From contig NC_080071.1 in NCBI RefSeq assembly GCF_949987535.1, forward strand, positions 23,707,032 to 23,771,031: 64,000 nucleotides of DNA, read 5' to 3'. This DNA is from Balaenoptera acutorostrata (lineage: Eukaryota; Chordata; Mammalia; Artiodactyla; Balaenopteridae). The notes beneath the pieces were generated by a model that saw only the letters and a program-made list of their open reading frames with translations, ran no database searches and was not told where the DNA came from. This document shows, in pieces, positions 49,411-63,692 of this stretch. A program made the position numbers and the translations under genes. Within the stretch, counting starts at the first letter, position 1, and the number at the start of each line of letters is the position of its first letter.

Positions 49411-51958
49411 CTGGGCAACAGTGATGTTTTAACTCCATAGAAATGGACATAAACCTAGGGCCAGGATTTAATAACTCCTGGGAGGTCTGGGCATATCCCT
49501 TCTCACAGAACATTTTCAAATGTAGCTGTATGTCACATGTCCTTCTGAGGAAGGCTTGGAAGAAGATACAAGGAATGTACTGTGGGAGCATTGCAGGGTC
49601 TGGCCTCCATTTCAAACAAGGCATTCTGAGTCTATGAACTGGTTTGAGTCTGAAAATGATGAAAAGCCACGAATTTCTATTATGGCAACTTAAGTGAGAT
49701 TTCTGACCCAGACCTAGAATTTTTCTGAGTTCTGAAATCAAGCCATAGTTTAGAATGCTGCCTGTATACTTCGTTCTTAAGTACCCCATGATAAATGAAA
49801 CACCACCATTGCAGGTTACACATTTTGATTACGATGTGAAATCAAAATGCAGCTATTTATGGTAATAGCCTCTTTTAAGAACCTGAGTCTTGGAAGCAGG
49901 GTCACCTAAAGTGAGCTGTTGCCTTGGAAGGATGCAGTCAATGTCAGATTGCAGCACAAAGCAGATGAAAAGCAGATGGAATAAATACTCTTGTCTCTTT
50001 CTCCTAGTCTTGCCAATATCTTGCTGGTGGCCCCCTTTGGTGGAACCCAGCTAAAGGCAGAGGGCAAAGGAGCCTGGATGATAGAGGATGTTACCTGCAG
50101 GGGTCAGCTTCCTAAGGCACTGGGCAGGGAAGATAAGGGTGAAAGATGGATAAGAGGGTCCAAATGAAATATAACCAAATAAACGGCCCAACACCATGAG
50201 AGTACATATTATTTGCTAAATTGTCTCCCCACAAAGATTGGAGATGTTCCATTTATTCTTTTATCTTTCTCTTCCACCCTTCTCTCTCTAGTGCCTAGTA
50301 AAATGCCTGGAACACATCAGTAGTCAATAAGTGTTGGTGGAATAAATGCAAAAATTAAATCAAATGAAGAAAAAATAACATCAGATCTTTTCATTCTTGT
50401 CTGCTGGAACCGGAAGCGAGGGGAAAATGGGATGTCGCCGTGTGTGGAAAGAAAGGAGAGAGGGAGGATGGCAGGGCTGGGGGGTTGGGAGGAAGCGGAA
50501 CAGATCTTACTCTTTGACCTTAGCTCTGCAGGATAAGTAAAGGAAGTACAAAGGTATTTATTCTTTTGCTCAGCACCCTCCTTGCTCTCCATCTAATCAG
50601 GGAAATCTGCCCACCTGTGTGGAAATGACTTTTTTAGCATGTCCTTTGGAGTCCAGATCAAAAGTCACTTCTTTCAGATTACCTTCAAAAATAACCCCGT
50701 CTGTTTCCATTCCATTTTCTGCTTTCCCTACCAACCAGACTTTGCAAGATTATTCTGCTTGTGTTATTTACAGCAAAATTAATTTCTACCACATGATACA
50801 GAGATGACAGACAGATAATTCTGTGGATTTAGACGTATGGAAAGAAGAAATTTCAGACCAAAGGAATAGCTACACAAAACCTGAGTGACAAAGCTGGAGA
50901 TCTTTAGGGAAAATCTATTAGTTTAGTTTCACCAGGAAATAGGGTTGGTCTTGGACATATTCTTCAGTCTTAAATTCAGTATTCAGTATGTACTAGGGAG
51001 CCACTTAAAATTGTCTCCAGAGAAAGGAACACAATCAGACTTGAACTTTAGATATAAGAAGCAGGCAATAGCATAGGCTGGATAGTTGAGAAATGGAAGA
51101 ACTAGAAATAGGATGAGAATCATAAACTTGATGTTGCAAAATTAATTGGGCAGGTGCTTCTCTGTGTGGAGTTTGTCATAAAAGAATTTAAATCATGTTG
51201 ATTTGTATTTGTTTACATACAGATCTCTAAAAACTGTTTTCCAGCTGTAGTTTGGGGTGTTTTCCTTGCCCCAGTGATCAGTAATACCAAGTAAGGAGTT
51301 CTTCTTACACTCAATACCCAATAAAGTTCTCTTGCTACCTATTAGAACAGACATTAGCCAAAGAGAGAGGAGACTTTCGTGCTTTTCTTTGATTAGCGTC
51401 CTTTGGCTAGTCTGTGGGTTTTTAAAAATTTCAATGATTTACTTGATTTACTTGTATTAGCTCCTGACTTAGGAAATAATTGTATGACTTTATGAGAAAA
51501 TGTGTTTAAGATCCTTGGAGCCAGATTCTCACAAAATGGCTGTGGCTATGATGACTTCTCCTTTTTAGTGTTTTCCAAGCTGTAAATGTGAGGTGATGTG
51601 ATGGTGGTGGTGTATGTGTATGAGGTTGCGGTAGTGGAGGAGTGGAGAGGCTAGACAGTGGTTACTCCAATTTAAGGAAAGAAGGAGCAAGGACCAGTAC
51701 AACAAGGCTAGGGACCTCTAACTAAACTGAGAGATCTAATTTGCCATTGTGGGGGACGACCTATTCTCTTTTGAGTGGTAGATCACAGAATCAGAAAGTT
51801 ATATGTGGAAGGGCCTTCAGATTCGTTGGATGTTGTTTTATTAAGAACAATAGTAAGGGGAAAAAAAGTTCATGCTTGGCATTGGACTAGAGTGAAAAAT
51901 AAGGCCGTCATTTTTTAAAGTTGTGGTAAAATATACATACTGTAAGATTTACCATATT

Positions 51959-52310
51959 GAGACTTCCTTGGTGGCGCAGTGGTTAAGAATACACTTGCCA
52001 ATGCAGGGGACACGGGTTCGAGCCCTGGTCCGGGAAGATCCCACATGTCTCGGAGCAACTAAGCCCGTACACAACAACTACTGAGCCTGTGCTCTAGAGC
52101 CCGTGAGCCACAACTACTGAGCCTGCATGCCACAACTACTGAAGACTGCACGCCTAGAGCCTGCACTCGGCAACAAGAGAGGCCACCGAAATCAGAAGCC
52201 CGCGCACCGCAACAAAGAATAGCCCCTGCTCGCCACAACTAGAGAAAGCCTGAGTGCAGCAACGAACACCCAACGCAGCCAAAAATAAATAAATAAATTT
52301 ATTTTAAAAA
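51959..52310 (+). mobile_element. CHR-type SINE, longer and older form
   Basis: Carries repeated CACAACTACTGAGCC modules absent from the younger copies here, with more sequence changes. It is inserted in an old L1 3' UTR, whose sequence (AAAATATACATAC before it, TTAACCATTTTAAAGTG after it) resumes on the far side. Confidence 0.85.
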
Positions 52311-53399
52311 TTAACATCTTAACCATTTTAAAGTGTACAGTCATTTCTTTTTTATCTAGAATAGTCCAAAGTTTGTAATGTAATTTTAGCAGATTAAACA
52401 TACAGCTTAAAATTATTTATGTAGGATTCTCCTTTTTCTTGACAAGATGGTGGAATAAAACTTGGCTACACTCATAGTATACTTTTTGGACTAGCATCTG
52501 TTTACTGGGGCTTGATTTTCTCTCCTTAAAGGCGATATAGGATGGAAAAGAAGGACTACATGGGAATTGGATCTTTTTAGTGATATTACATGGGAGTCTT
52601 TGCTATGGGTGTACACAGAGACCTTTATTCTGGTGATATTCCTCGTGCTTTAAGAGAAGGGACAGTAGTTGTAGTATTTCAAACAGAAACTAAACGAACT
52701 AGGGAGAACTTTGAAAAGCCAGAAATTACAAGGTAAATGCAGTCCAAGAGGGATGGTCCAATGCTATTTAACTCCCTGGCTGAAAAGCACAGTTTTAGGT
52801 AGAAGTATTTACGTGGGCTCTACAGCTTGTTTCTCAAATGTTTTATTTCCTTATTCTCTATGTTCCCCCACCCTCACTTCTATTTAGATATTTTTTTCCT
52901 AACCAACACCCACATTCAACTCAAATACCACAGATATACTGTACGTCTGTTTATGTATTTTATGTTCTATATAAATCTGTGCTTTATACATCAGAAAAAT
53001 AACTTTTTTTGCCCCCAAGAACCACTCCCTAGGGGGCGATATTGCCCTCATTGAGAATGCAGGCTCTATAGTTGCACTGGTTCCAACATGAAGGTGGCAA
53101 TTACTCAGCAGAATATAACTACTCTTCTTTTACTTTATTTTTTTGAATTTTATTTTATTTATTTTTGTATACAGAAGGTTCTTATTAGTCATCAATTTTA
53201 TACACATCAGTGTATACATGTCAATCCCAATCTCCCAATTCATCCCACCACCCCCCCCACCCCCCCCCCCGCCACTTTCCCCACTTGGCATCCATACGTT
53301 TGTTCTCTGCATCTGTGTCTCAATTTCTACCCTGCAAACCAGTTCATCTGTACCATTTTTCGAGGTTCCACATATATGCATTAACATACAATATTTGTT

Positions 53400-56300
53400 T
53401 TTCTCTTTCTGACTTACTTCACTCTGTATGACAGTCTCTAGATCCATCCACGTCTCTACAAATGACCCAGTTTCGTTCCTTTTTATGGCGGAGTAATATT
53501 CCACTGTATATATGTACCACATCTTCCTCAACCATTCGTCTCTCGATGGGCATTTAGGTTGCTTCCATGTCCTGGCTATTGTAAATAGTGCTGCAGTGAA
53601 CCTTGGTGCATGTGTCATTTTGAATTATGGTTTTCTCTGGCTACATGCCCAGTAGTGGGATTGCTGGATCATATGGTAATTCTATTTTTAGTTTTTAAAG
53701 GAACCTCCATACTGTTCTGCAGAGTGGCTGTATCAATTTACATTCCCACCAACAGTGCAAGAGGGTTCCCTTTTCTCCACACCCTCTCCAGCATTTGTTT
53801 GTAGATTTTTGGATGATGCCCATTCTAACTGGTGTGAGGTGATACCTCATTGTAGTTTTGATTTGCATTTCTCTAATAATTAGTGATGTTGAGCAGCTTT
53901 TCATGTGCTTCTTGGCCATCTGTATGTCTTCTTTGGAGAAATGTCTATTTAGGTCTTCTGCCCATTTTTTGATTAGGTTTTTTGTTTTTTTAATATTGAG
54001 CTGCATGAGCTATTCATATATTTTGGAGATTAATCCTTTGTCAGTTGATTCGTTTGCAAATATTTTCTCCCATTCTGAGGGTTGTCTTTTCGTCTTGTTT
54101 GTAGTTTCCTTTGCTGTGCAAAAACTTAAGTTTCATTAGGTCCCATTTGTTTATTTTTGTTTTTATTTCCATTACTCTAGGAGGTGGATCAAAAAAGATC
54201 TTGCTGTGATTTATGTCAAAGAGTGTTCTTCCTATGTTTTCCTCTAAGAGCTTTATAGTGTCTGGTCTTAAATTTAGGTCTCTAATCCATTTTCAGTTTA
54301 TTTTTGTGTATGGTGTTAAGGAGTGTTCTAATTTCATTCATTTACATGTAGCTGTCCAGTTCTCCCAGCACCACTTATTGAAGAGACTGTCTTTTCTCCA
54401 TTGTATATCTTTGCCTCCTTTGTCATAGATTAGTTGACCGTAGTTGCGTGGGTTTATCTCTGGGCTTTCTATCCTGTTCCATTGATGTATATTTCTGTTT
54501 CTATGTCAGTACCATATTGTCTTGATTACTGTTGCTTTGTAGTATAGTATGAAGTCAGGGAGTCTGACTCCTCCAGTTCCGCTTTATTCCCTCAAGACTG
54601 CTTTGGCTATTTGGGGTCTTTTGTGTCCCATACAAATTTTAATATTTTTTGTTCTAGTTCTGTAAAAAAATGCCATTGGTAATTTGATAGGGATTGCATT
54701 GAATCTGTAGATTGCTTTGGGTAGTATAGTCATTTTCACAATATTGATTCTTCCAATCCAAGAACATGGTATATCTCTCCATCTGTTTTATCTTAATTTC
54801 TTTCATCAGTGTCTTATTATTTTCTGCATACAGGTCTTTTGTCTCCCTAGGTAGGTTTATTCCTAGGTATTTTATTCTTTTTGTTGCAATGGTAAATGTG
54901 GGGTGTTTCCTTAATTTCTCTTGCAGATTTTTCATCATTAGTGTATAGGGATGCAAGAGATTTCTGTGCTTGAATTTTGTATCCTGCAACTTTGCCAAAT
55001 TCATTGATTAGCTCTAGTAGTTTTCTGGTGGCATCTTTAGGATGCTCTATGTATCATGTCATCTGCAAACAGTGACAGTTTTACTGTTTCTTTTCCAATT
55101 TGTATTCTTTTTATTTCTTTTTCTTCTCTGATTGCAGTGGCTAGGACTTCCAAAACTATGTTGGATAATAGTGGTGAGGGTGGACATCCTTGTCTTGTTC
55201 CTGATCTTAGAGGAAATGCTTTCCGTTTTTCACCATTGAGAAAGACGTTTGCTGTGGGTTTGTCGTATATGCCCTTTATGATGTTAAGGTAGGTTCCCTC
55301 TATGCCCACTTTCTGGAGAGTTTTTCTCATAAATGGGTGTTGAATTTTGTCAAAAGCTTTTTCTGCGTCTCCTGAGATGATCCTATGGTTTTTCTTCCTC
55401 AATTTGTTAATATGGTGTATCACATTGGTTGATTTGCGTATATTGAAGAATGCTTGCATCCCTGGGATAAATCCCACTTGATCATGGTGTATGATACTTT
55501 TAATGTGTTGTTGGATTCTGTTTCCTGTTGAGGATTTTTGCATCTATATTCATGAGTGATATTGGTCTGTAATTTTCTTTTTTTGTAGTATCTCTGTCTG
55601 GTTTTGGTATCAGGGTGATGGTGGCCTCATAGCATGAGTTTGGGAGTGTTCCTTCCTCTACAATTTTTTGGAAGAGTTTGAGAAGGATGGGTGTTAGCTG
55701 TTCTCTAAATGTTTGATAGAATTCACCTGGGAAGCCATCTGGTCCTGAACTTTTGTTTCTTGGAAGATTTTTAATCACAGTTTCAATTTCATTACTTGTG
55801 ATTGGTCTGTGCATATTTTCTATTTCTTCCTGGTTCAGTCTTGGAAGATTATACCTTTCTAAGAATTTGTCCATTTCTTCCAGGTTGTCCATTTTGTTGG
55901 CATACAGTTGCTTGTAGTAGTCCCTTAGGATGCTTTGTATTTCTGTGGTGTCTGTTGTAACTTCTTTTTTGTTTCTAATTTTATTGATTTGAGTCCTCTC
56001 CCTCTTTTTCTTGATGAGTCTGGTTAATGGTTTATCAATTTTGTTTATCTTCTCAAAGAACCAGCTTTTAGTTTATTGATCTTTACGATTGTTTTCTTTG
56101 TTTCTATTTCATTTATTTCTGCTCTGATCTTTATGATTTCTTTCCTTCTACTAACTTTGGGTTTTGTTTGTTCTTCTTTCTCTGATTCTTTTAGGTATAA
56201 GGTTAGATTGTTTATTTGAGATGTTTGTTGTTTCTTGAGGTAAGATTTTATTGCTATAAACTTCCCTCTTATAACTGCTTTTGCTGCATCCCATAGGTTT

Positions 56301-57154
56301 TGGATCATCGTGTTTTCATTGTCATTTGTCTCTAGGTATTTTTTGATTTCCTTTTTGATTTCTTCAGTGATGTCTTGGTTATTTAGTAATGTATTTTTTA
56401 GCCTCCATGTGTTTGTGTTTTTTATGTTTTTTTCTATGTAATTGACTTCTAATCTCATAATGCTGTGGTCAGAAAAGATGCTTGATATGATTTCAATTTT
56501 CTTAAATTTACTGAGGCTTGATTTGTGACCCAAGATGTGATCTATCCTGGAGAATGTTCTGTGCGCACGTGAGAAGAAAGTGTAATCTGTTGTTTTTGGA
56601 AGGAATGTCCTATAAATATCAATTAAATCTATCTGGTCTATGGTGTCATTTAAAGCTTGTGTTTCCTTATTAATGTTCTGTTTGGATGATCTGTCTGTCC
56701 ATTGGTGTAAGTGAGGTGTTACCGTCCCCCAGTATTACTGTTGTACTGTTGATTCCTCTTTTATAGCTGTTAGCAGTTGCCTTATGTATTGAGGTTCTCC
56801 TATGTTGGGTGCATACATATTTATAATTGTTATATCTACTTCTTGGATTGATCCCTTGATCATTATGTAGTGTCCTTCCTTGTCTCTTGTAACATTCTTT
56901 ATTTTAAAGTCTATTTTATCTGATAAGAGTATTGCCACTCCAGCTTTCTTTTGATTTCCATTTCCATGGACTATCCTTTTCCAACCCCTCACTTTCAGTC
57001 TATATGTGTCCCTAGATCTGAAGTGGGTCTGTTGTAGACAGCGTATATGTGGGTCTTGTTTTTGTATCCATTCAGCCAGCCTGTGTCTTTCGGTTGGAGC
57101 ATTTAATCCATTCACGTTTATGGTAATTATCGATATGTATGTTCCCATTACCAT
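53400..57154 (-). pseudogene. L1 ORF2 relic (endonuclease and reverse transcriptase)
   Basis: It starts about 60 bp past ORF1 with the AP-endonuclease motif region (I-T-I-N-V-N-G-L-N-A-P). After an in-frame stop near 56735 and several frame changes come the RT block (S-S-G-P-D-G-F, then F-A-D-D at about 55.06 kb) and the C-terminal region (Y-Y-S-A-I-K-R-N-E). At least five frame changes make it a pseudogene. Confidence 0.9.
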
Positions 57155-57212
57155 TTTCTTAATTGTTTTGGGTTTGTTTTTGTAGGTCCTTTTCTTCTCT
57201 TGTGTTTCCCAT

Positions 57213-58117
57213 TTAGAGAAGTTCCTTCAGCATGTGTTGTAGAGCTGGTTTGGTGGTGTTGAATTCTCTTAACTTTTGCTTGTCTGTAAAGCTTTTGATT
57301 TCTCCATCAAATCTGAATGAGATCCTTGCTGGGTAGAGTAATCTTGGTTGTAGGTTCTTCCCTTTCATCACTTTAATTATATCATGCCACTCCCTTCTCA
57401 CTTGTAGAGTTTCTGCTGAGAAATCAGCTGTTAACCTTATGGGATTTCCCTTGTATGTTATTTGTCATTTTTCCCTTGCTGCTTTCAATACTTTTTCTTT
57501 GTCTTTAATTTTTGCCAGTTTGATTACTGTGTGTCTTGGCATGTTTCTCCTTGTGTTTATCATGTATGTGACTCTCTGTGCTTCCTGGACTTCGGTGGCT
57601 ATTTCCTTTCCCATGTTTGGGGAGTTTTCGACTATAATCTCTTCAAATATTTTCTGGGTTGTTTTCTCTCCCTCTTCTCCTTCTGGGACCCATATAATGT
57701 GAATGTTGTTATGTTTAATGTTGTCCCAGAAGTCTCTTAGGCTGTCTTCATTTCTTTTCATTCTTTTTTCTTTATTCTGTTACGCAGCAGTGAATTCCAC
57801 CATTCTGTCTTCCAGGTCACTTATCTATTCTTCTGCCTCAGTTATTCTGCTATTGATTCCTTCTAGTGTAGTTTTCATTTCAGTTATTGTATTGTTCATC
57901 TCTGTTTGTTTGTTCTTTAATTCTTTTAAGTCTTTGTTAAACATTTCTTGCATGTTCTTGATCTTTGCCTCCATCTTTTTCCGAGGTCCTGGATCATCTT
58001 AACTCTCATTATTCTGAATTCTTTTTCTGGAAGGTTTCCTATCTCCACTTCATTTAGTTGTTTTTCTGGGGTTTTATCTTGTTTCTTCATCTGGTACATA
58101 GCTCTTTGCCTTTTCAT
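57213..58117 (-). pseudogene. L1 ORF1 relic (RNA-binding chaperone)
   Basis: Three open blocks (58117-57926, 57761-57465, 57401-57213) correspond to the N-terminal coiled-coil part, the RRM-like part (W-V-P-E-G-E) and the C-terminal domain (R-R-E-W-H-D-I). The first two blocks are in different frames and the last two are separated by an in-frame stop, so no functional ORF1p can be made. Confidence 0.88.
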
Positions 58118-59619
58118 CTTGTCTATCTTTCTGTGAATGTGGTTTTTTTTCCACAGGCTGCAGGATTGTAGTTCTTCTTGCTTCTGAAAGAAGGTATTTT
58201 CAATTCAATGCATATGGAGCTTCTGCTAGTGATGGAGGGTCGCCTGCAGAGGCGGGGGACAGCTGTGGCTCACTGCAGGGACAAGGGCTCTGGCAGCAGA
58301 AGTTCTGGGAAGTACTCCTTGGTGTGAGCCCTCCCAGAGTGTGCCATTAGCCACACCAAAGGGCCTGTAGTCCATAGCTACTCTTTTAGAGCACTGGTTC
58401 CAGCATAGGATAGAAATACTGAGTTCACTCTGGGAAAGCTAACCTCTGAAATCTTAATGCTGAGAGACTGAACATGCAAAGAGACAACGGCCAGACAGTT
58501 GGATTCTCACTCACCACCTCTACAACAATCTGCCCAAAGTGGTCAGGACTTGGTCAATGATTGCCAGCTTTGCTATTTTTGCCCTTTCTTCCAACACAGA
58601 ACCACTCAGAAAAAGATGAATATGCTCCTTAATTCAATCTTATAAGATGCTCCACTTCTAGTTAGCCCACCTCCTGTTTTCCCATACCAATAATCTCCAA
58701 TTCGAGCATACTGGAAGCCCCACTTCTTTTCACTGTAAAGCATTCCCACTCCCCTGCCAGCCTTTGAGTCCAAATGTCAAGCTATGGTGGTTGACTCCCT
58801 TGCTATATTAAGCTCTGAAAAAATAGCCTTTGCTTGTTCTCATTTGGGTAATCTTTGTTTATTTCCATAACATGGAATGAAGATTGCAGCCATGGAAGAC
58901 CTTACATGCTTAAAAAGACACCATAGATAATAACCACTTCTCCATTCCAGTGTTTGAGTAGCATGCATGGCTCATCCATTGGTCTCTGTTTTCTTCAACC
59001 ACCCCAAAGGCTGTTATAACGTTCTTTATCTTGTCCTTTTTTAGCACACTATTTAAATAATTCAAGTGATTTTTTTAGCCATTTGGCTACAGCAGTGATA
59101 ACATTCAAAGATGTCTGGAACTGCAGGCAGGTGCCAAAAGAATTAGATAAGTCACTCAATAGGAGTCTTATATATACAAAAACTCTATTACTCAGTTTCT
59201 TGAATACTTACATGTTAACTTGGATTTTGATACAGTCCAGAAAAAGGCTCAGTGTTCAAGTGACTACTTCCTGAAGATTTTATTACAAATGTTTTCTCTT
59301 TAGAGTTAAGACTTTCTGTCACATCCACAAGTATATTAGCATTAATATGTTGCCAGATAAACTAAAAAAGATTTCAGCAGTGACAGAAAGATGAATTGTG
59401 AATTTGTTTAGAAGATTGATTTGAAATCAGGTCATGTGGTCTGAATAACAATGCAAAGACCACCCAAAGTCTTTTGGATAGAAACTAGGTGATGGCCATG
59501 AATATTGAGAAGAAAACTTTATCAAAGACTCCTCAATGGTAACTAATGAGTCTGGCTTCTACTAATGGAAGACCAAAAAATTTCAATATGCCGATTCTAT
59601 TATGTAAAATACAATATAT

Positions 59620-59935
59620 ATTTTAGATTTTTATTTCATTATTTATTTACTTCGTTTTTTCATATTGTTGTTGACTTCTAATTTAATTTTGTTATGATCA
59701 GAAAACAGTTTTTAAGTTTTTAAGACTTATTTTATGGCCAAGCATGTAGTCTATTTTAGTGAATATATAATAGGAACTTCAAAGAAATTGGGTATTTTCT
59801 AGTTAGCCAATATATTGTTCTAAAAATGTCAACTAAATCAAAGATTTGCTAAACTTGTTCAGATCTTTTAGACTTATTTTTTGTAATTTTATTTCATTAA
59901 TTGGATGCTAAACTATTCTACTACAGATTTTTTAA
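59620..59935 (-). mobile_element. Old L1 ORF2 fragment
   Basis: Reverse orientation; resembles the L1 ORF2 region around TCTAATTTAATTTTGTTATG. Strongly decayed, limits approximate. Confidence 0.55.
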
Positions 59936-60784
59936 AAATATTTTGAGTGTAACTAATTATTTACATTTAGCTTTAATTCAATCAAGGTTCGTACTTCTTG
60001 AGATGCTACTTTGCCAGGCAGTGTACTGGAACATCACAGTGAACAAGTCAGGTCCAATAGGGGGAGCACAGTGTTTACAAACAAGTTGATCATTGTGAAT
60101 CCATCCAAGCTTGCTACCAAAACCCAAGACCAAATGTCAGAGATTATTAAGCTTTACTGGCCCCCAAAAAGCATTCTGGGGGGGAGGTGGGGGAGATTAG
60201 ACCTCCCAGGGGCCACGTGAATGTGCTGGGCTATGGATCTGATGTTTAGAATTTGGTAGTCAGTCCTCTTGGCTCCTTCCTGTAAGTACCCTTCCTTCTG
60301 TTTTCCTCCCAGGTCTTGCTGTCTCTTCTTTTCCACTGTCTCTTCTGTGTCACGGTATCCCCTTCAGGAATATCTCTTTCAAACCAGTCCCCAGAGGTGA
60401 AGTCCCCGCCTCCCCACCTCTTTCTCCTCTCTCAAATTCCATCTATTCTGTAAACAGCTTCAACTGGAGGTTGACAGGATTGCTATATGCATTTTATCAG
60501 GACTTTTGAGGCCAGAAGCTTTTATTTGATTCTTAAAAGTTTTGCCAGATACACCTGGTGCATACCTCTGTCATTCCTCTTACCATGGATGAAATAAAAA
60601 TTCACATTCTAAGGCAAGTTAAGGAAAATTTAAGCATAATATTTTTCTCTGTCCTTTGGCCACTTCTCTCCCCTCTACTGTGCTTTGTATACCTGCATAT
60701 ACATCAGCCACAGTTCCCCATCGCCAGAAAATACCTGCTCAACCATAAAGAGCAACATTTTTCTAACATCAATAAGATAACTCC

Positions 60785-61030
60785 CTAGGAGATAACCTTC
60801 TTAATCTTGTAAGGGACCATGATGACCCATGACCCACTACTCACTTTGTACTTGCAGATCTGGATTGTGCAAACTATCGACATTTAATGTACAGCCCTCT
60901 ATCTCAAAAAGCAATACAACTGTGCTTTGACCTCTAATGGGAGGAACAGTTCTTGGAGCTTTCTGAGAGGCTGTTCCTGGTTTATAATCCTCCATTTGGC
61001 TCGAGTAAAATTCTCTATTTCTTTCCTATA
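60785..61030 (+). mobile_element. Possible retroviral LTR 3' part
   Basis: The stretch CTGTTCCTGGTTTATAATCC...GGCTCGAGTAAAATTCTC resembles the R/U5 end of an endogenous retrovirus LTR. Family and ends are not certain. Confidence 0.45.
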
Positions 61031-61599
61031 TCAACTGACTAATTTTTTTTCGTCGACACCATATTACATTGAAATGATCTCTTGACTTTCTGTCTCTCTT
61101 ATGCTGCTTTGACTGTGGCAGACATGTGTTATTAATATTTGTATTTCCAGAAACTACAACAGTGTTGGACTTGGGTGAACTCAGCAAAGTACCAAAGCTA
61201 TAAACACAGAAACACCAGCTTCTTCCAGCCAATCAACATACCACCTGGAAGGCAGCATGGAGAAGAGAAATGAGCAAAGATTTTAAAGTCTGACAAGCTT
61301 GGATCTGTCATCCAATTACTGTATGCCCTGGGTCTTTTTTTTTTTAAAAGCTACTTCACAGAGTTGTGGAGATTTAATGAGATAATAACTGAGTAATCTT
61401 GGCTACTCCCTGAAGCTTTCAGATTTATCTACATGCTGGTGTATCTCTTCGGTTGGGATCTCTCTGCTGGATTCTGAGCCATCTGGAAGTCCTTGCCTGG
61501 ATGACTCAGAGGCCTATCAAATGCAATTTAGCCAAGAGTAAGTTAATTATTAATTACTGCTGGCGCTACCCCAGCTCATCCCTGACCCCCTCCACAAAG

Positions 61600-62215
61600 T
61601 TCCATCCTTTCCCTCATGCCCCATTTCAGTGAGAGGTATCGACACCACATTGCCCAAGCCAGAAACCCAGGGGTCCTCCTTGATGTCTACTCACTCCTTA
61701 CCCCACACAGCGACCCCTTTAGCATCTGTTTTATTTGTCCACATCCCTCTAAGCTCACTCCACCTTTTTGTAGGCTTTCCTCTCTTCTGGTTCAGACCAC
61801 CCTACCAGCATCCTCTGAACGGCCTCTTGTCTTGTAATTTCACTCCAGTGCAGCCTCTGTCACTTTCTTGTTTCAAATTGGTGGCTTCTCCTGCTGCAGG
61901 ATAAAGTACAAATTCCTTATCGTGAGCTGGTCTCTGCTTCACCTTCCTTCTTACCTCACCTTCCCAACCTCCCACCTACACCAAGAGACTTGCATTTCTA
62001 AGCATTGCCCTTCTTTCCTTTGCTTCCAGATCTTCAAACACAATACTCCCTCTGCCTGGTATTCCGTTCCCCGTGTTTTTCATCTGGCTAAATTCCAATC
62101 AACCTTCCAGACTCCAGTGTCGTTTCTTCTAAGAAGCCTTGTCTACCACCTGTCCAAGTGAGTTGCTTTGCCTCTGTGCTCCTAGAGAGCCTTGTGTCTC
62201 ACTTCTTTTTAACAA
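61600..62215 (+). repeat. L2
   Basis: AAACCCAGGGGTCCTCC, GTGGCTTCTCCTGC, CTCTGCCTGGTATTCCGTTC and TAAGAAGCCTTGTCTACC follow L2 in order. Confidence 0.75.
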
Positions 62216-62249
62216 AACACTTGTCACTCTATAATGTAATTATCTAATG

Positions 62250-62480
62250 TAGTAATAGCTAAGATTTATGGACCCTATGTTATGTGCTGGATGTTCTTTT
62301 AAGTACTTTACTTGTATTAGCTCGCTTAATCTCATGATAATCCTATGCAGTAAGTGCTATTATCACCCTCACTTTGCAGACGAGGACATGGAAGCACAGA
62401 GAAGTAAATATTTCTCTCAGTATCACACAGCCAGCATCCGAACCTAAGAGGTCTGACTCCAGAGTCCATATGATTATCCA
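62250..62480 (-). repeat. MIR
   Basis: GTTATGTGCTGGATGTTC, ACTTTGCAGACGAGGACATG and TCACACAGCCAGCATCCG are MIR in reverse orientation. Confidence 0.8.
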
Positions 62481-63692
62481 CTCTGGATTTTTGTATCCAA
62501 TAATCTCTGAGGATTTTGTCTATGTTGTTTACTGAGGTAATTCCAGGGCTAAGAATAAAGTCTGGCATGTAATAGCTGCTCACAAAGTGTTTACAGACTC
62601 ACTGAATAAGTAAATACTAATTCATTTGTGTCTCTTCCTTCTGAAGGGTCGGGGACTGGGGTTCACTCTGTGTATTCCCAACAGCTAGCCTGGTACCTTG
62701 TACATAAGAAAATCAGTAAGCTTGTCTCTGTGCATAGGTTCACTGCCACTCGGAGTTCGAAGATTCCACTTCTCCTTTGTGCTTTTCTGAGACCTTGCAT
62801 CCACCCTGCCACGCCATAGCACACTTTGCTGCATGTCAATTTTCAGCGTGTAGAAAAAAATCTGGTCAGCTGCTGCTCGACAGCTGGAAAAACAGAGCTA
62901 CACTGGAGCCAAACAATTTTGTATCTAAGGGAAGCAGGGAGGAGAACCTCCTACCTTGTGTGGGTATGTGGGTGGAGGGCTGAATCACTGAGTTCTTTGA
63001 ATTCCTTGGAAAAAGATAACACAAAGGAATATTACACGACATGGAGAAATAGGAAGGAATAAGCAGAAACATAAAAAGGATTTAAAAGTTGAAAAATATG
63101 ATCTACAAGGCTAAAAATAGTTGCAATCAAATTTGGAGAGAAGAAAGCTGGGGTCAGCATTCCAGTGCCCTGAGGGGCCATGCATGACTGAGCGCTCCAA
63201 TTTGAAAGCTGCTGAGCAGATGTTCCCAGGCCTCGAGGAGGAGAGGACTGTGCAACAGGCCTAGACTGACCTTGAGAGGCTGAGACAGGGGGAAAGGAAC
63301 AACTTTGCTAGGGGAACGACAGCCTGAGCTTCTGCAAAACATTATAAAAGAATATCCTCGAGTTCTTTGTGACCCCACCCAGAAGGAAGGGAGGTGACAA
63401 GTAATGATGATATTTCCTGGGTAGTAGGTGTATTTTGCACTTTTCCCCCTAAATGAGCACTTTAAAATTCCAATTGATTTTTTACACGCATTGCAGAATT
63501 TCTCTAGAAACTTTGAAAACTTTGGGTGGAATAGGGGTGGGGAGCAGGTCAGACTTTCATGGTCATGCCACCAAAACCCCCCAACAATTTTCATGTCTTA
63601 TCTCCGGCTCATTTGGTAGTTATTATATGAGAGACAAGTTGGGATAGTGAGAGAATGGGCTAGGGCTTACTCAGGATATGCCTCTTTGTCTT

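Larger units (their letters stand above)
53133..58377 (-). mobile_element. LINE-1, about 5.2 kb, 5'-truncated in the 5' UTR
   Basis: A cetartiodactyl L1 in reverse orientation. From its 5' end (58377) it shows a 5' UTR remnant, ORF1, ORF2 and a 3' UTR with a C-rich (G-rich in sense) tract at about 53245-53272, then the tail at 53133. Similar flanks CTACTCTTCTTTTA (53119) and CTACTCTTTTA (58378) look like a decayed target duplication. Both ORFs carry frameshifts and stops, so it is not active. Confidence 0.92.
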
